Origin: Martinezella lusitana
GTDB lineage: Bacteria; Pseudomonadota; Alphaproteobacteria; Rhizobiales; Rhizobiaceae
Direction of reading: 5' to 3'
Length of the DNA stretch: 64,000 bases
Assembly: GCF_010668395.1 (NCBI RefSeq)
Contig: NZ_WUEY01000018.1
Span: 62,001-126,000, forward strand
Part shown: positions 7,778 to 16,380 of the stretch, piece after piece
Position numbering within the stretch: the stretch's first letter is position 1
How the letters are laid out: every line of letters starts with the position of its first letter
Notes under the pieces: model-generated
Databases searched by the model: none
What the model was told of the DNA's origin: nothing
Seen by the model: the letters and a program-made list of their open reading frames with translations, nothing else
Made by a program: the position numbers and the translations under genes

Positions 7778-9481
7778 TTATTCGGCGTTGCGGTTCTTCA
7801 GAGCCGCACCCAGGATGTCGCCGAGCGAAGCGCCCGAGTCGGACGAACCGAACTGAGCAACGGCTTCCTTCTCTTCAGCGATTTCCAGAGCCTTGATCGA
7901 CAGCATGATCTTGCGGTCCTTCTTGGAGAAGTTGGTGACGCGAGCGTCGACAACCTGACCAACCGAGAAACGCTCCGGACGCTGTTCGTCACGGTCACGC
8001 GACAGATCGGCGCGGCGGATGAACGAGGTGATGTCTTCGTGGTTGACGAGCTTCACTTCGATGCCGCCGTCGTTGACTGCGATCACTTCGCAGGAAACGA
8101 CTGCATTCTTGCGCAGGTCGCCGGAAGCGGCGGCTTCGCCGACTGCATCCTTGCCGAGCTGCTTGATGCCGAGCGAGATGCGTTCCTTCTCGACATCGAC
8201 GTCGAGAACGACGGCCTTGACGACGTCACCCTTGTTGAACTCTTCGATGACCTGTTCGCCCGGACGGTTCCAGTCGAGGTCGGAGAGGTGAACCATGCCG
8301 TCCACATCGCCGTCGAGGCCGATGAACAGGCCGAATTCGGTCTTGTTCTTGACTTCGCCTTCGACTTCGGTGCCAGCCGGATGGTTGCGGGCGAATGCTG
8401 CCCACGGGTTTTCGAGCGTCTGCTTCAGGCCGAGCGAGATACGGCGCTTGGTCGGATCGACTTCGAGAACGACGACTTCGACTTCCTGGCTCGTGGACAG
8501 GATCTTGCCGGGGTGTACGTTCTTCTTGGTCCAGGACATTTCCGAGATGTGGATCAGGCCTTCGATGCCCGGCTCCAGCTCGACGAACGCACCGTAGTCG
8601 GTGATGTTCGTAACCGTACCGGAAATCTTCTTGCCTTCCGGATACTTGGCCTGGATGCCATCCCACGGATCGCTCTCGAGCTGCTTCATGCCGAGCGAGA
8701 TGCGGTGGGTTTCCTGGTTGATGCGGATGATCTGTACCTTGACCTGCTGGCCGATGGACAGGATTTCCGACGGATGGTTCACACGGCGCCATGCCATGTC
8801 GGTGACGTGCAGCAGGCCGTCGATGCCGCCGAGGTCAACGAACGCACCGTAATCGGTGATGTTCTTGACGACGCCGTCAACAACCTGGCCTTCTTCGAGG
8901 TTCTGAACGATTTCAGAACGCTGCTCGGCACGGGACTCTTCCAGAACCGTACGACGCGATACGACGATGTTGCCGCGACGCTTGTCCATCTTGAGGATTT
9001 CGAAGGGCTGCGGGTTGTGCATCAGCGGGGTGACGTCGCGGATCGGGCGGATATCGACCTGCGAACGCGGCAGGAAGGCGATAGCGCCGTCGAGATCGAC
9101 GGTGAAGCCGCCCTTGACCTGGTTGAAGATCACGCCTTCGACGCGTTCGCCAGCTTCGAACTTGGCTTCGAGCTTGATCCAGCTTTCCTCGCGGCGAGCC
9201 TTTTCGCGCGACAGAACGGCTTCGCCAAGCGCGTTTTCGATACGCTCGACGTAGACTTCGACTTCATCGCCGACCTTGAGCGTGCCGTCCTTGGCGCGTG
9301 CACCGAATTCCTTCAGCGCGATGCGGCCTTCGACCTTGAGGCCGACGTCTACAACGGCGACATCCTTTTCGATGGCGGTGATGATGCCCTTGGTGACATA
9401 GCCTTCAGCCAGATCGTTCTTGGCAAAGGATTCTTCGAGAAGGGCCGCGAAATCTTCGCGAGAGGGGGAAGTTACAGACAT
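7778..9481 (-). CDS. rpsA: 30S ribosomal protein S1
   Basis: S1 is the mRNA-binding protein of the small subunit that helps start translation of weak or structured leaders. The 567-residue product shows six S1/OB repeats. The later ones are easy to see from recurring segments such as GAFVDLGGIDGLLHVTDM, GAFVELEPGIEGLIHISEM and GLFIGLDGDVDGMVHLSDLDW. Its length is normal for alphaproteobacterial S1. The ATG at 9481 is chosen over an upstream in-frame codon because the family N-terminus (MSVTSPSREDFAALL) begins there. It follows cmk on the minus strand with 179 bases between, which may hold its own promoter and autoregulatory leader. Confidence 0.97.
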   Translation of the reverse strand: MSVTSPSREDFAALLEESFAKNDLAEGYVTKGIITAIEKDVAVVDVGLKVEGRIALKEFGARAKDGTLKVGDEVEVYVERIENALGEAVLSREKARREESWIKLEAKFEAGERVEGVIFNQVKGGFTVDLDGAIAFLPRSQVDIRPIRDVTPLMHNPQPFEILKMDKRRGNIVVSRRTVLEESRAEQRSEIVQNLEEGQVVDGVVKNITDYGAFVDLGGIDGLLHVTDMAWRRVNHPSEILSIGQQVKVQIIRINQETHRISLGMKQLESDPWDGIQAKYPEGKKISGTVTNITDYGAFVELEPGIEGLIHISEMSWTKKNVHPGKILSTSQEVEVVVLEVDPTKRRISLGLKQTLENPWAAFARNHPAGTEVEGEVKNKTEFGLFIGLDGDVDGMVHLSDLDWNRPGEQVIEEFNKGDVVKAVVLDVDVEKERISLGIKQLGKDAVGEAAASGDLRKNAVVSCEVIAVNDGGIEVKLVNHEDITSFIRRADLSRDRDEQRPERFSVGQVVDARVTNFSKKDRKIMLSIKALEIAEEKEAVAQFGSSDSGASLGDILGAALKNRNAE

Positions 9482-9660
9482 AAAATCTCCTGGCGTGTCC
9501 CGATCATGCAATCTGGACACTGACGCGCCGGTGGTTCGCGTTGAACAGGCCTGACCCCAGTCCGCCTCCCCTTCGGGAAGCTATCCGGCGCTTGGACGGA
9601 ATGTCAGGCTATTGAAATTGGCAGCTTCGGGCGCGGGGCGCGCAAAAGCCGCTCGTATTT

Positions 9661-10293
9661 TCAGGCATTTCGGCTCAGAGCGGCGTCGATGATCGACTTT
9701 GCCGTCTGAAACGCCGCTTCTATACTCATTTCTGAGGTATCTAGCAAGTACGCGTCTTCGGCCGGCTTGAGCGGGCTGTCGGTGCGGCCCATATCGCGTT
9801 CGTCGCGCCGTTTCACGTCCTCGAAGATGGCGTCGTAATTAGCGCTGCCGCCGGCTTCGACGATCTCTTCATGGCGCCGTTTCGCGCGGACCGCGGCCGA
9901 GGCCGTCACATAGAGCTTTACCGGCGCGCCGGGGCAGACGACGGTGCCGATGTCGCGGCCGTCGAGCACCGTTCCCGGCGCCTTTTCGGCGAAGCGGCGC
10001 TGCGCCTCGACCAAGGCCCGGCGTACGCTCGGCATGACGGCGATCTTCGACGCGGCCTCGCCGATCTCATGCCTGGACAGAACGGTCCGGTCGAGCCCGG
10101 CCAGATCGACCTTGCGCGCCATGCCCTCGGCAATGGCTTCGTCGTCGAGCGGCAATCCGGCATCGAGCAGGGCCTTGGCGGTCGCCCGGTAGGTAAGGCC
10201 GGTGTCGAGATGATGAAAACCATAGGTTTCGGCGATCCGGCGCGCCAAGGTTCCCTTGCCGGCAGCCGCAGGTCCGTCGATGGCGATGATCAT
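9661..10293 (-). CDS. cmk: cytidylate kinase
   Basis: It phosphorylates CMP and dCMP to the diphosphates. The 210-residue protein begins with a P-loop GPAAAGKGT (residues 7-15), followed by HLDTGLTYRA, the NMP-binding DGRDIGTVV near 115, and the lid segment RRDERDMGR. ATG at 10293 matches the family N-terminus (MIIAIDGPAAAGKG). In rhizobia the usual order is aroA-cmk-rpsA. Here the order is kept but a PaiB-like gene lies between cmk and what is left of aroA. Confidence 0.95.
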   Translation of the reverse strand: MIIAIDGPAAAGKGTLARRIAETYGFHHLDTGLTYRATAKALLDAGLPLDDEAIAEGMARKVDLAGLDRTVLSRHEIGEAASKIAVMPSVRRALVEAQRRFAEKAPGTVLDGRDIGTVVCPGAPVKLYVTASAAVRAKRRHEEIVEAGGSANYDAIFEDVKRRDERDMGRTDSPLKPAEDAYLLDTSEMSIEAAFQTAKSIIDAALSRNA

Positions 10294-10325
10294 GTCTTCC
10301 TTTGTCCCTACCCTGTATCCCGATA

Positions 10326-10961
10326 TTACTTGCTGTAGCGGCGCACCAGATCGGCCATCTCGGCGGCTTCGCTGCGATCGATCGCAGCAAGGCCCTCGGC
10401 CACGCCTTGCCGGTCGGCGAGCGGCCGGTTCTGGCTCACCTTCCATTTGCCGTCAATCGTCTCGATGTCGATTTCGATGCCGACGATACCTTTCATCTGG
10501 GCTGCGATGAAGTCCGGCGGCGCATCTTCCACCGCCCAGGGCTGCGCGCGGTCGCCTTCGTTGTCGCCCGTCAGCGCGCCGATCTGCGTGCGCAGCCAGA
10601 CGGGATCCTCGATCGTCCGCGCGCTCCCGCGAACCTGTACGATCGCATAGTTCCACGTCGGCACCACCTTGCCGGTTTCCCGCTTCGTCGCATACCAGGA
10701 TGGCGTGATGTAGGTATCGGCGCCCTGGAAGACGACGAGCACGGGCGCACCAGCTTCGATCTCCCGCCACTGGCCGTTTGCCCTGGCGAGATGCGCCTGC
10801 AGCGTGCCCTTGGGCGAAAGCTCCGTATTGAGATGAAACGGCACGGCATTGGCGATCAGCCCGCCGTCGCCCGCGGTGATCAGCAGTCCCAGCGGATGGG
10901 CGCGGATCAGCTGATGCTGCGTGCCGAGATCGTCTTCGCGATGATGTGGAGGCTGATACAT
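10326..10961 (-). CDS. PaiB-family FMN-binding protein, putative regulator
   Basis: This 211-residue protein belongs to the PaiB family, a split-barrel flavin-binding fold. Typical segments are the N-terminal YQPPHHRE, the AVPFHL strand, the HLARANGQW turn, VVFQGADTYITPSWY, and VPTWNY near residue 120. B. subtilis PaiB was named as a negative regulator of sporulation and protease genes; in proteobacteria its role is unknown and may be FMN or heme related. It lies 32 bases before cmk on the same strand and 74 bases after the aroA remnant, a place where rhizobia usually have no gene. Confidence 0.85.
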   Translation of the reverse strand: MYQPPHHREDDLGTQHQLIRAHPLGLLITAGDGGLIANAVPFHLNTELSPKGTLQAHLARANGQWREIEAGAPVLVVFQGADTYITPSWYATKRETGKVVPTWNYAIVQVRGSARTIEDPVWLRTQIGALTGDNEGDRAQPWAVEDAPPDFIAAQMKGIVGIEIDIETIDGKWKVSQNRPLADRQGVAEGLAAIDRSEAAEMADLVRRYSK

Positions 10962-11035
10962 GGCTTCGATCCGTTGTTGCCGCCATCCTCGAAACCCGGC
11001 AGGATAGGGCTTCGGATGGCCGATGGCGCGATCTA

Positions 11036-11359
11036 TCAATCCTTGGCTTCGATCGTCGCGCCCAATCTTGTCATCATAGCAAAAAACTCAGGAAAGCTCG
11101 TGGCGATCATGGCGGAATCGTCGAGCGTAACCGGATGCCGGCTCGCAAGCCCCATGGCGAGGAAGCCCATGGCAATGCGATGATCGAGAAGGGTCCGGGT
11201 TTCGCCTTTGCCGGCATTGCCGAGGCCTCTACCGTCCGGCTTGTCCCGAAGCGTCGGCATATCCTTGCCTCTGCCACGGGGAAGGCGGATCGAGCCGGAA
11301 AGGCCGGTCGAGCGGCGTGCCACGGCCGGCTGCGGGATGGTGCCGTGCGGCATGGGCAA
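11036..11359 (-). pseudogene. aroA: aroA (class II EPSP synthase) with large internal deletion
   Basis: EPSP synthase makes 5-enolpyruvylshikimate-3-phosphate in the shikimate pathway; class II enzymes are about 450 residues. Only the two ends remain. The N-terminus (about 27 residues ending STGLSGSIRLP, 11359-11278) is joined in frame, through about ten unrelated residues, to the C-terminus (KPDGRGLG, then DHRIAMGFLAMGL, then MIATSFPEF, up to 11036). Roughly 320 residues with most of the active site are missing, so the 107-residue product cannot be functional. Position and orientation, upstream of cmk-rpsA and divergent from the FYDLN gene, are those of the normal rhizobial aroA. A functional aroA must lie elsewhere unless the strain is auxotrophic. 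Confidence 0.85.
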
Positions 11360-11625
11360 TTGCTTTGCGAGACCGGTATTCCCGCCGCATTTCGCGGCTG
11401 GCTTCGGTGCTCTTGCTCAAGGTATCCTGCGGTTCACGCCGGCTGGTCGGCACAGGCTCACGGCCCGATCATCCCGGAAGGCGTGAGAACGCTGGCGAAG
11501 CGCTTGAACTTTAGCTTTGACAGAAACGGCCGTAACGATTAAGGGGACCGGCTGATATTTCCCTTAAAACGCCGGCTTCCCCGGCATTGCCGAATTTTCA
11601 TTCGGCCATTGATGAGGCTTTGACA
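11360..11625. other. intergenic region between the aroA remnant and the FYDLN gene
   Basis: This stretch should hold the divergent promoters. A TTGACA at 11517-11522 reads toward the FYDLN gene, but no strong -10 lies 17 bases on (TAAGGG). I see no gene or repeat in it. Confidence 0.4.
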
Positions 11626-12006
11626 GTGGCGAAAGCGGAACTTGGAACAAAACGTACCGATCCGGACAATGGCAAGAAGTTCTATGACCTGAACCGGGAT
11701 CCGGTGATCTCGCCCTACACCGGCAAGTCCTGGCCGTTGTCCTATTTCGAAGAAACCTCCGCTTCGAAGGAAGTTCCGGAAGAAGAAGAAGTGGCCGAGG
11801 TCGATACCGAAAGCACCGAAGTCGAACTGGTGTCCCTCGAGGATGCCGATGAGGCTGCTGCCGGCGACGATATTCCGGATATCGGCGATGACGATGTCGA
11901 AATCGGCGACGATGACGACGACACCTTCCTCGAAGCCGACGAAGATGAAGACGATGACGACATGAGCGACATCATCGGCGTCACCGGCGACGACGACGAC
12001 GTCTGA
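11626..12006 (+). CDS. FYDLN-acid (TIGR02300) family protein
   Basis: This is a 126-residue protein of unknown role conserved in alphaproteobacteria. The N-terminal 50 residues carry the signature that names the family (GTKRTDPDNGKKFYDLN, then PYTGKSWPLSYFE). The rest is a very acidic tail of repeated Asp/Glu (DDDVEIGDDDDD), probably disordered. The start is the GTG at 11626, with GAGG eight bases upstream; a TTG at 11587 would add 13 residues unlike the family. In rhizobia it normally sits between aroA and tRNA-Ala, as here. Confidence 0.9.
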   Translation: MAKAELGTKRTDPDNGKKFYDLNRDPVISPYTGKSWPLSYFEETSASKEVPEEEEVAEVDTESTEVELVSLEDADEAAAGDDIPDIGDDDVEIGDDDDDTFLEADEDEDDDDMSDIIGVTGDDDDV

Positions 12007-12157
12007 TCTCAAGACAGTCGGCCCGGTGAACAAGAAAAATTTCCCGGGCCGAATTTTTCGGCTTGCTATCTGTGAAAACCACAAGTAATAAGCCGCCACC
12101 CCGACGGGCGAAACGCTCGGAAGGGACCCAGGGCCGGTCAAACGGCACCACCTTGAT

Positions 12158-12233
<76 letters not shown>

Positions 12234-12413
12234 CGCTTCGCCCTTACGGGCTTCGCGTGGCGCAGCCGCGGGAAACCGTTAGGCCGAAGCAGTGCCCGGC
12301 AAAGCCCGCAGGGCGACGACGGGCTAAGATCTCAATCAGATATTTACAGATACAAAATCACACGAAACTCGATATAGAGTTGCATCCGATTCACTGGCTG
12401 GCAATTGAGTGAG

Positions 12414-13490
12414 ATGCGGATGTGGTATGTTTACATCCTTCAAAGCGTGAATTTTCCCGAACAGCAATATACCGGCTCGACTTCAGATCTTAAGCAGCGG
12501 CTTGCCAGTCATAATGCCGGTAAGTCGACCCATACCGCGAAGTTCGCACCTTGGGTCCTTCTTTGGTATTCAGCCTTTCCGGATAAATATCGAGCACTGG
12601 AATTTGAGACCTATCTCAAGTCTCACTCAGGCAGAGCATTTGCAAAAAAGAGGCTACACTCATGGATTCTGCCCGCTCTCTATTTATCGGGCAATTTGAT
12701 CCAATCTCCGCATTCGCCCCAACTTCATGCTAGCCTCGCATCCTCCGCAAACCATCCCGATTCGGTCATGACCAGACAACGACGCCGTCGTCTCATTAGG
12801 ACCCGCCGCAGGCTGACGGGGCTTGCGCTCGTCGCCTCCATTTCCTTTTTGGCCGGCATGACCGATGCCGTCGGCCTGATGCTGACGGGGAACTTCGTGT
12901 CCTTCATGACGGGCAACACGACGCGGGCGGCGATTGCGGTGGGAACCGGGGATTTCGGCCATGCGGCGGTGCTGTTTTCCGCGATCCTGACATTCATAGC
13001 CGGCAATGCGCTCGGGATCGTCATCGCACATGCGGCCGACCGGCGGGCTTTCGTGGTGCTGGCCTGCGTCAGCGTCCTTCTCGCCGCAGCCGCGGGTTTT
13101 GCGGAGCCGTCGTTGATTCTGGTGCAGTTCTATCTGGTGGTGCTCGCCATGGGCCTGGTCAACGCCACCGTCGAACATATCGAAGGTCTGCCGATCGGCC
13201 TGACTTACGTTACCGGGGCGCTCTCGCGTTTCGGTCGCGGCATTGGCCGCTTCTTGCTGGGCGACCGCGACTTTGCCTGGACGGTGCAGATCGTGCCCTG
13301 GAGCGGCATGATCGTCGGCGCCATCATCGGTGCGTTTCTTGCCGGCGCATTGGGCGCGCATGCGCTGTGGCTGGTGTCGATGGCAGCGCTCCTCCTGGCA
13401 TTGGTCACGCTTTTCATTCCCCGCCCGCTGCAGCGCCGCTTCAGCCACCGCCTGATGGCGGCGGCCCCGATGGTGCGGCGGTCGAAATAG
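12414..13490 (+). CDS. GIY-YIG domain protein in frame with DUF1275 membrane protein
   Basis: One uninterrupted frame covers two normally separate proteins. Residues 1-84 are a complete small GIY-YIG nuclease domain: YVYIL and YTG for the two name motifs, the catalytic Arg in DLKQRL, the metal-binding Glu in EFETYLKS, and the usual ending GRAFAKKRL. About 35 nondescript residues follow, then the whole DUF1275/YoaK membrane protein (FLAGMTDAVGLMLTGNFVSFMTGNT, about six spans). No stop separates them, and the internal ATG at 12768 has no Shine-Dalgarno sequence. The first part is clearly AT-richer than its neighbours and lies just behind a tRNA. Either this is a true fusion, or the nuclease gene lost its stop and two products are still made. 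Confidence 0.7.
   Translation: MRMWYVYILQSVNFPEQQYTGSTSDLKQRLASHNAGKSTHTAKFAPWVLLWYSAFPDKYRALEFETYLKSHSGRAFAKKRLHSWILPALYLSGNLIQSPHSPQLHASLASSANHPDSVMTRQRRRRLIRTRRRLTGLALVASISFLAGMTDAVGLMLTGNFVSFMTGNTTRAAIAVGTGDFGHAAVLFSAILTFIAGNALGIVIAHAADRRAFVVLACVSVLLAAAAGFAEPSLILVQFYLVVLAMGLVNATVEHIEGLPIGLTYVTGALSRFGRGIGRFLLGDRDFAWTVQIVPWSGMIVGAIIGAFLAGALGAHALWLVSMAALLLALVTLFIPRPLQRRFSHRLMAAAPMVRRSK
12768..13490 (+). other. DUF1275 (YoaK-type) membrane segment, possible separate start
   Basis: If translated alone from the ATG at 12768 this gives a 240-residue protein with an Arg-rich N-terminus (TRQRRRRLIRTRRR) before the first membrane span. That fits a cytoplasmic N-terminus and the normal DUF1275 length. 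The missing ribosome binding site is the argument against independent initiation. The function of the family is unknown. Confidence 0.6.
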
Positions 13491-13561
13491 CCACATTGCA
13501 GCGCACAAAATCTGCTAGGAGAAAAGCCGAATCGTTTTGCCGACAAGCGTAAGGATGTGCC

Positions 13562-14353
13562 GTGTTCGTTTTTTCGAAACTTGTCTGGATCTTGGGTCAG
13601 CCGCTGTCGCTGGCGTTTTTCTTCGTCCTGCTGGCATTCGTTGCCGCGCTCCTGCGCTGGCGCGCCACCGTCATTGCCTCGTCGCTGCTATCCGTGCTCA
13701 TCCTCTTCGTCACGCTCTATACGACGGCAGGCTCCTACATCGTGCAGGGGCTGGAGGAGCGCTTTCCGCACCCCGCTGCCGATCCGGCCGATCTCAAATG
13801 CATGATCGTTCTCGGCGGCGCCACGCAGAACGAGGTGACGACCGTGCGCGGCGGCTACGAACTCGATTCGGCCGGCGACCGCCTCATCGAAGCTTTGCGG
13901 CTGGCGCAGAAATTTCCGCAGGCGCGTATCTTGATCTCGGGCGGCGACGGCTCGATCGGCGGCGCCTATGAGGGCGATGCCGTCATCTCGGAGCGCTTCT
14001 TCACCGCGCTCGGCATTTCGACGAGCCGGATGATCGAGGACAAGACCTCGCGCACCACCTTCGAGAATGCGGTCAATACGAAGCAGCTGCTGGCGCAGAA
14101 CGGGCTTTCGGATTGCCTGCTCATCACCTCCGGCTTCCATATGCCGCGCTCGATGGGGATTTTCCGCAAGCAGGGGATCGATGTCGTGCCGTGGCCGGTC
14201 GATTATCGCAGCACCGGCAAGGAAAGCCTGGGTCTCGATCTGACCCAGCCCTCGCGCAATGCGCAGCTCCTGGCGACGGGCGTGCGCGAATGGGTCGGCC
14301 TGGTCGGATATTACGCCGTCGGCCGCACCTCGGCGCTTTACCCCGCGCCGTGA
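13562..14353 (+). CDS. YdcF/ElyC-like DUF218 membrane protein
   Basis: This 263-residue protein has two N-terminal membrane spans (about 8-30 and 38-60) followed by a periplasmic DUF218 domain. Domain hallmarks are IVLGG near 82, ISGGDG, a SRTTFENA segment and the SGFHMPRS motif near 190. ElyC/SanA relatives act in envelope integrity and peptidoglycan lipid-carrier metabolism; the exact reaction is unknown. The start is a GTG at 13562 with AAGGA seven bases upstream (GTAAGGATGTGCC). It converges on the small secreted protein gene with three bases between the stops. Confidence 0.87.
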   Translation: MFVFSKLVWILGQPLSLAFFFVLLAFVAALLRWRATVIASSLLSVLILFVTLYTTAGSYIVQGLEERFPHPAADPADLKCMIVLGGATQNEVTTVRGGYELDSAGDRLIEALRLAQKFPQARILISGGDGSIGGAYEGDAVISERFFTALGISTSRMIEDKTSRTTFENAVNTKQLLAQNGLSDCLLITSGFHMPRSMGIFRKQGIDVVPWPVDYRSTGKESLGLDLTQPSRNAQLLATGVREWVGLVGYYAVGRTSALYPAP

Positions 14354-14356
14354 AAG

Positions 14357-14836
14357 CTACTTCTTGGAGATGGTGACGAATTTGGTGCCGCGCACCCGGA
14401 CCGTGATCTCGCAAGGATCTTCCCCGTCCTTGCGGTCGCAGAAGCGCGGATGCATCTTCATGACAAGCACCATGTTGCCGAAACGCTGGATGAAATCGTA
14501 GCCGTAGATCTGCGCCGTGGCGATCAGCAGATAGCCGCCTTCGGCCACCTGGGCGTAGAAATTGTAGGGGCAACCCTCATCGTTGCAGTAGGGTCCTTTT
14601 TCGCCCTTGCAGGTGATCTCGCCTTCGTTGACCACTATGTCGGTCAGCTTGTCGTTGTTGATATCCTGCTCCGTCGAAAAATGATCGCCGAAGCTCACCT
14701 GTCCGTCGCAGCTCTTGGTGAAGTGATCCTTCTCGAAGGCCACGGGATCCGGCAGGATCGATTGCTGCGCCATGGCCACGGCGGGCATCATCACGAGTGC
14801 GACGAGGTTGAGGATTACGATCAGCAGGGATTTCAC
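14357..14836 (-). CDS. small secreted protein of unknown function
   Basis: This 159-residue protein has a clear signal peptide (LLIVILNLVALVMMPAVAMA, cleavage after AMA near residue 23). The mature part has several cysteines (SCDGQ, TCKG, YCNDEGC, FCDRK, DPCE) that could form three disulfides in the periplasm. The segment FSTEQDINNDKLTDIVVNEG resembles an integrin/EF-hand-like calcium loop with alternating Asp/Asn. I do not recognise a named family. It stands alone, divergent from the TRIC channel gene. Confidence 0.75.
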   Translation of the reverse strand: MKSLLIVILNLVALVMMPAVAMAQQSILPDPVAFEKDHFTKSCDGQVSFGDHFSTEQDINNDKLTDIVVNEGEITCKGEKGPYCNDEGCPYNFYAQVAEGGYLLIATAQIYGYDFIQRFGNMVLVMKMHPRFCDRKDGEDPCEITVRVRGTKFVTISKK

Positions 14837-14979
14837 GGGGGGATTCCTCTTCGAAGCGCCGTTACGGCCATGCGATAGTCGCCGTAGCCGCTACGACATC
14901 TTTACACGCGCCTGCTTGCGCGGCCCTTGCCGTCGTGATTCATTTCGGAAAGATCGCCGGCGCCCCGTTGGAGTTTTCG

Positions 14980-15615
14980 ATGTCGCTTCTTTCGTTTCTT
15001 GATTATGCCGGCGTCGCCCTTTTTGCCGCAACCGGTGCGCTCGCGGCCTCGCGCAAGCAGCTCGACCTGATCGGCTTCCTGTTCCTGGCCGCCGTCACGG
15101 GCATCGGAGGCGGCACGCTTCGCGATATCGTTCTTGGCCGGGTGCCCGTCTTCTGGGTGCTGAACCCGACCTATATCATCATCTGCGCCGTGGTCGGCGT
15201 GCTGTTCTTCTTCACCGCGCATCTGTTCGAATCGCGCTACCGGCTGCTTCTCTGGCTCGATGCGGTGGGACTGTCGGCCTATTGCGTCATGGGGGCCGCC
15301 AAGGGCATGGCGGCGACGGGCTCACCCACCGTCGCCATCGTCACCGGCGCGCTGACGGCGACGTTCGGCGGCATCCTGCGCGATCTGCTGGCGAACGAGC
15401 CCTCGGTGCTGCTGCGGCCGGAAATCTATGTCACGGCCTCGCTCGTCGGCGCGGGCGTCTTCACGGCCGCCAACGCGACGATGATGCCGCTCTATGTATC
15501 CGCCGGATTGGGCGTGATCGCGGCCTTTGCGGTCCGTGGCGGCGCGCTCTGGTTCGGCTGGACCTTTCCGACCTATCGCCACAGGCCGGGCCGGCATCCG
15601 GATGATGTGATGTGA
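14980..15615 (+). CDS. trimeric intracellular cation channel (UPF0126/TRIC) family
   Basis: This 211-residue protein has seven predicted membrane segments arranged as two similar halves, each with a glycine-rich kink motif: GIGGGTLRDIVLG near 45 and TFGGILRDLL near 130. That duplication is diagnostic for UPF0126, whose structure is that of eukaryotic TRIC potassium channels. The ATG at 14980 has GGAG seven bases upstream and starts the first hydrophobic segment (SLLSFLDYAG); a longer frame from 14935 would add 15 atypical residues. Confidence 0.9.
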   Translation: MSLLSFLDYAGVALFAATGALAASRKQLDLIGFLFLAAVTGIGGGTLRDIVLGRVPVFWVLNPTYIIICAVVGVLFFFTAHLFESRYRLLLWLDAVGLSAYCVMGAAKGMAATGSPTVAIVTGALTATFGGILRDLLANEPSVLLRPEIYVTASLVGAGVFTAANATMMPLYVSAGLGVIAAFAVRGGALWFGWTFPTYRHRPGRHPDDVM

Positions 15616-15660
15616 CGGAAGACTTTTTGCCGCAGGACGGTTGCTGCGGGAAGAGCTGCC

Positions 15661-16083
15661 TTAACGCTGCTGCTTGCGGCGCAGGCGGATCACCACGTCG
15701 ACATGGGCGATTTCCATGCCCTTCGGCGGCTCCGGCAGATTGCCGATCGTCAGATTGCTGATCGGGATATCCAGCACCTCGTTGTGGCCTTCCACGAAAA
15801 AGTGATGGTGGTCGGAGACGTTGGTGTCGAAATAGGTCTTGGTGCTCTCGACGGCGAGCACGCGGATCAGGCCGGCCTCGGTGAATTGATGCAGCGTGTT
15901 GTAGACAGTTGCCAGCGAAACCGGAACGCCGGCGGCAACGGCTTCCTCGTGAAGTTCTTCCACGGTCAGATGCCGGTCGCCCTTCGCAAAGAGAAGATCA
16001 CCCAGCGCAATCCGCTGTCGGGTCGGCCTCAGGCCCACGTTGCGCAGCCTGCTTTCGATCGCGATTTCGGCCTCTTCCGCCAT
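15661..16083 (-). CDS. irr: iron response regulator Irr (Fur family)
   Basis: This 140-residue Fur-family protein has an N-terminal winged helix (LRPTRQRIALGDLLF, then SLATVYNTLHQF) and a dimerisation domain with the triple histidine HHH (residues 92-94) that binds heme iron in Irr. The N-terminal GCxxxF-type heme motif of Bradyrhizobium Irr is absent, as is usual in Rhizobium. Irr represses or activates iron-uptake and heme genes when iron is scarce and is inactivated by heme. It is divergent from fabA with a 297-base intergenic region, the standard rhizobial arrangement. Confidence 0.92.
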   Translation of the reverse strand: MAEEAEIAIESRLRNVGLRPTRQRIALGDLLFAKGDRHLTVEELHEEAVAAGVPVSLATVYNTLHQFTEAGLIRVLAVESTKTYFDTNVSDHHHFFVEGHNEVLDIPISNLTIGNLPEPPKGMEIAHVDVVIRLRRKQQR

Positions 16084-16380
16084 TCAGGGACTCCGGATTC
16101 CTGATCTCTGTAATTCTTAACTAAGCCATATAACTTTTGCCTTGATTGCTTTCAATAGTTTCGATGGGGTGGGAAGCTGCTCAAAAGCCGCAAAAAACGG
16201 GCTTTTGGCGCATTTCGCTCTGGTCGCGGCTCTGGCGTTCCTGTATGCGACCACCACATAACGGCTAGTGCGTTCGATAGAGCGGATGAATGAGTGTGTG
16301 ATGCTTTCGCTTCATTTTCTGTCCATCTTGCACTAAAGCTTCACATCCATCGGCATTCATGCGGGGGAAACGGATTTTTT

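Noticed and set aside
7754..9523. Long plus-strand open frame opposite rpsA
   Set aside because: It is the antisense shadow of a strongly biased, GC-rich gene; no domain, no ribosome binding site, and the minus strand encodes a certain S1 protein.
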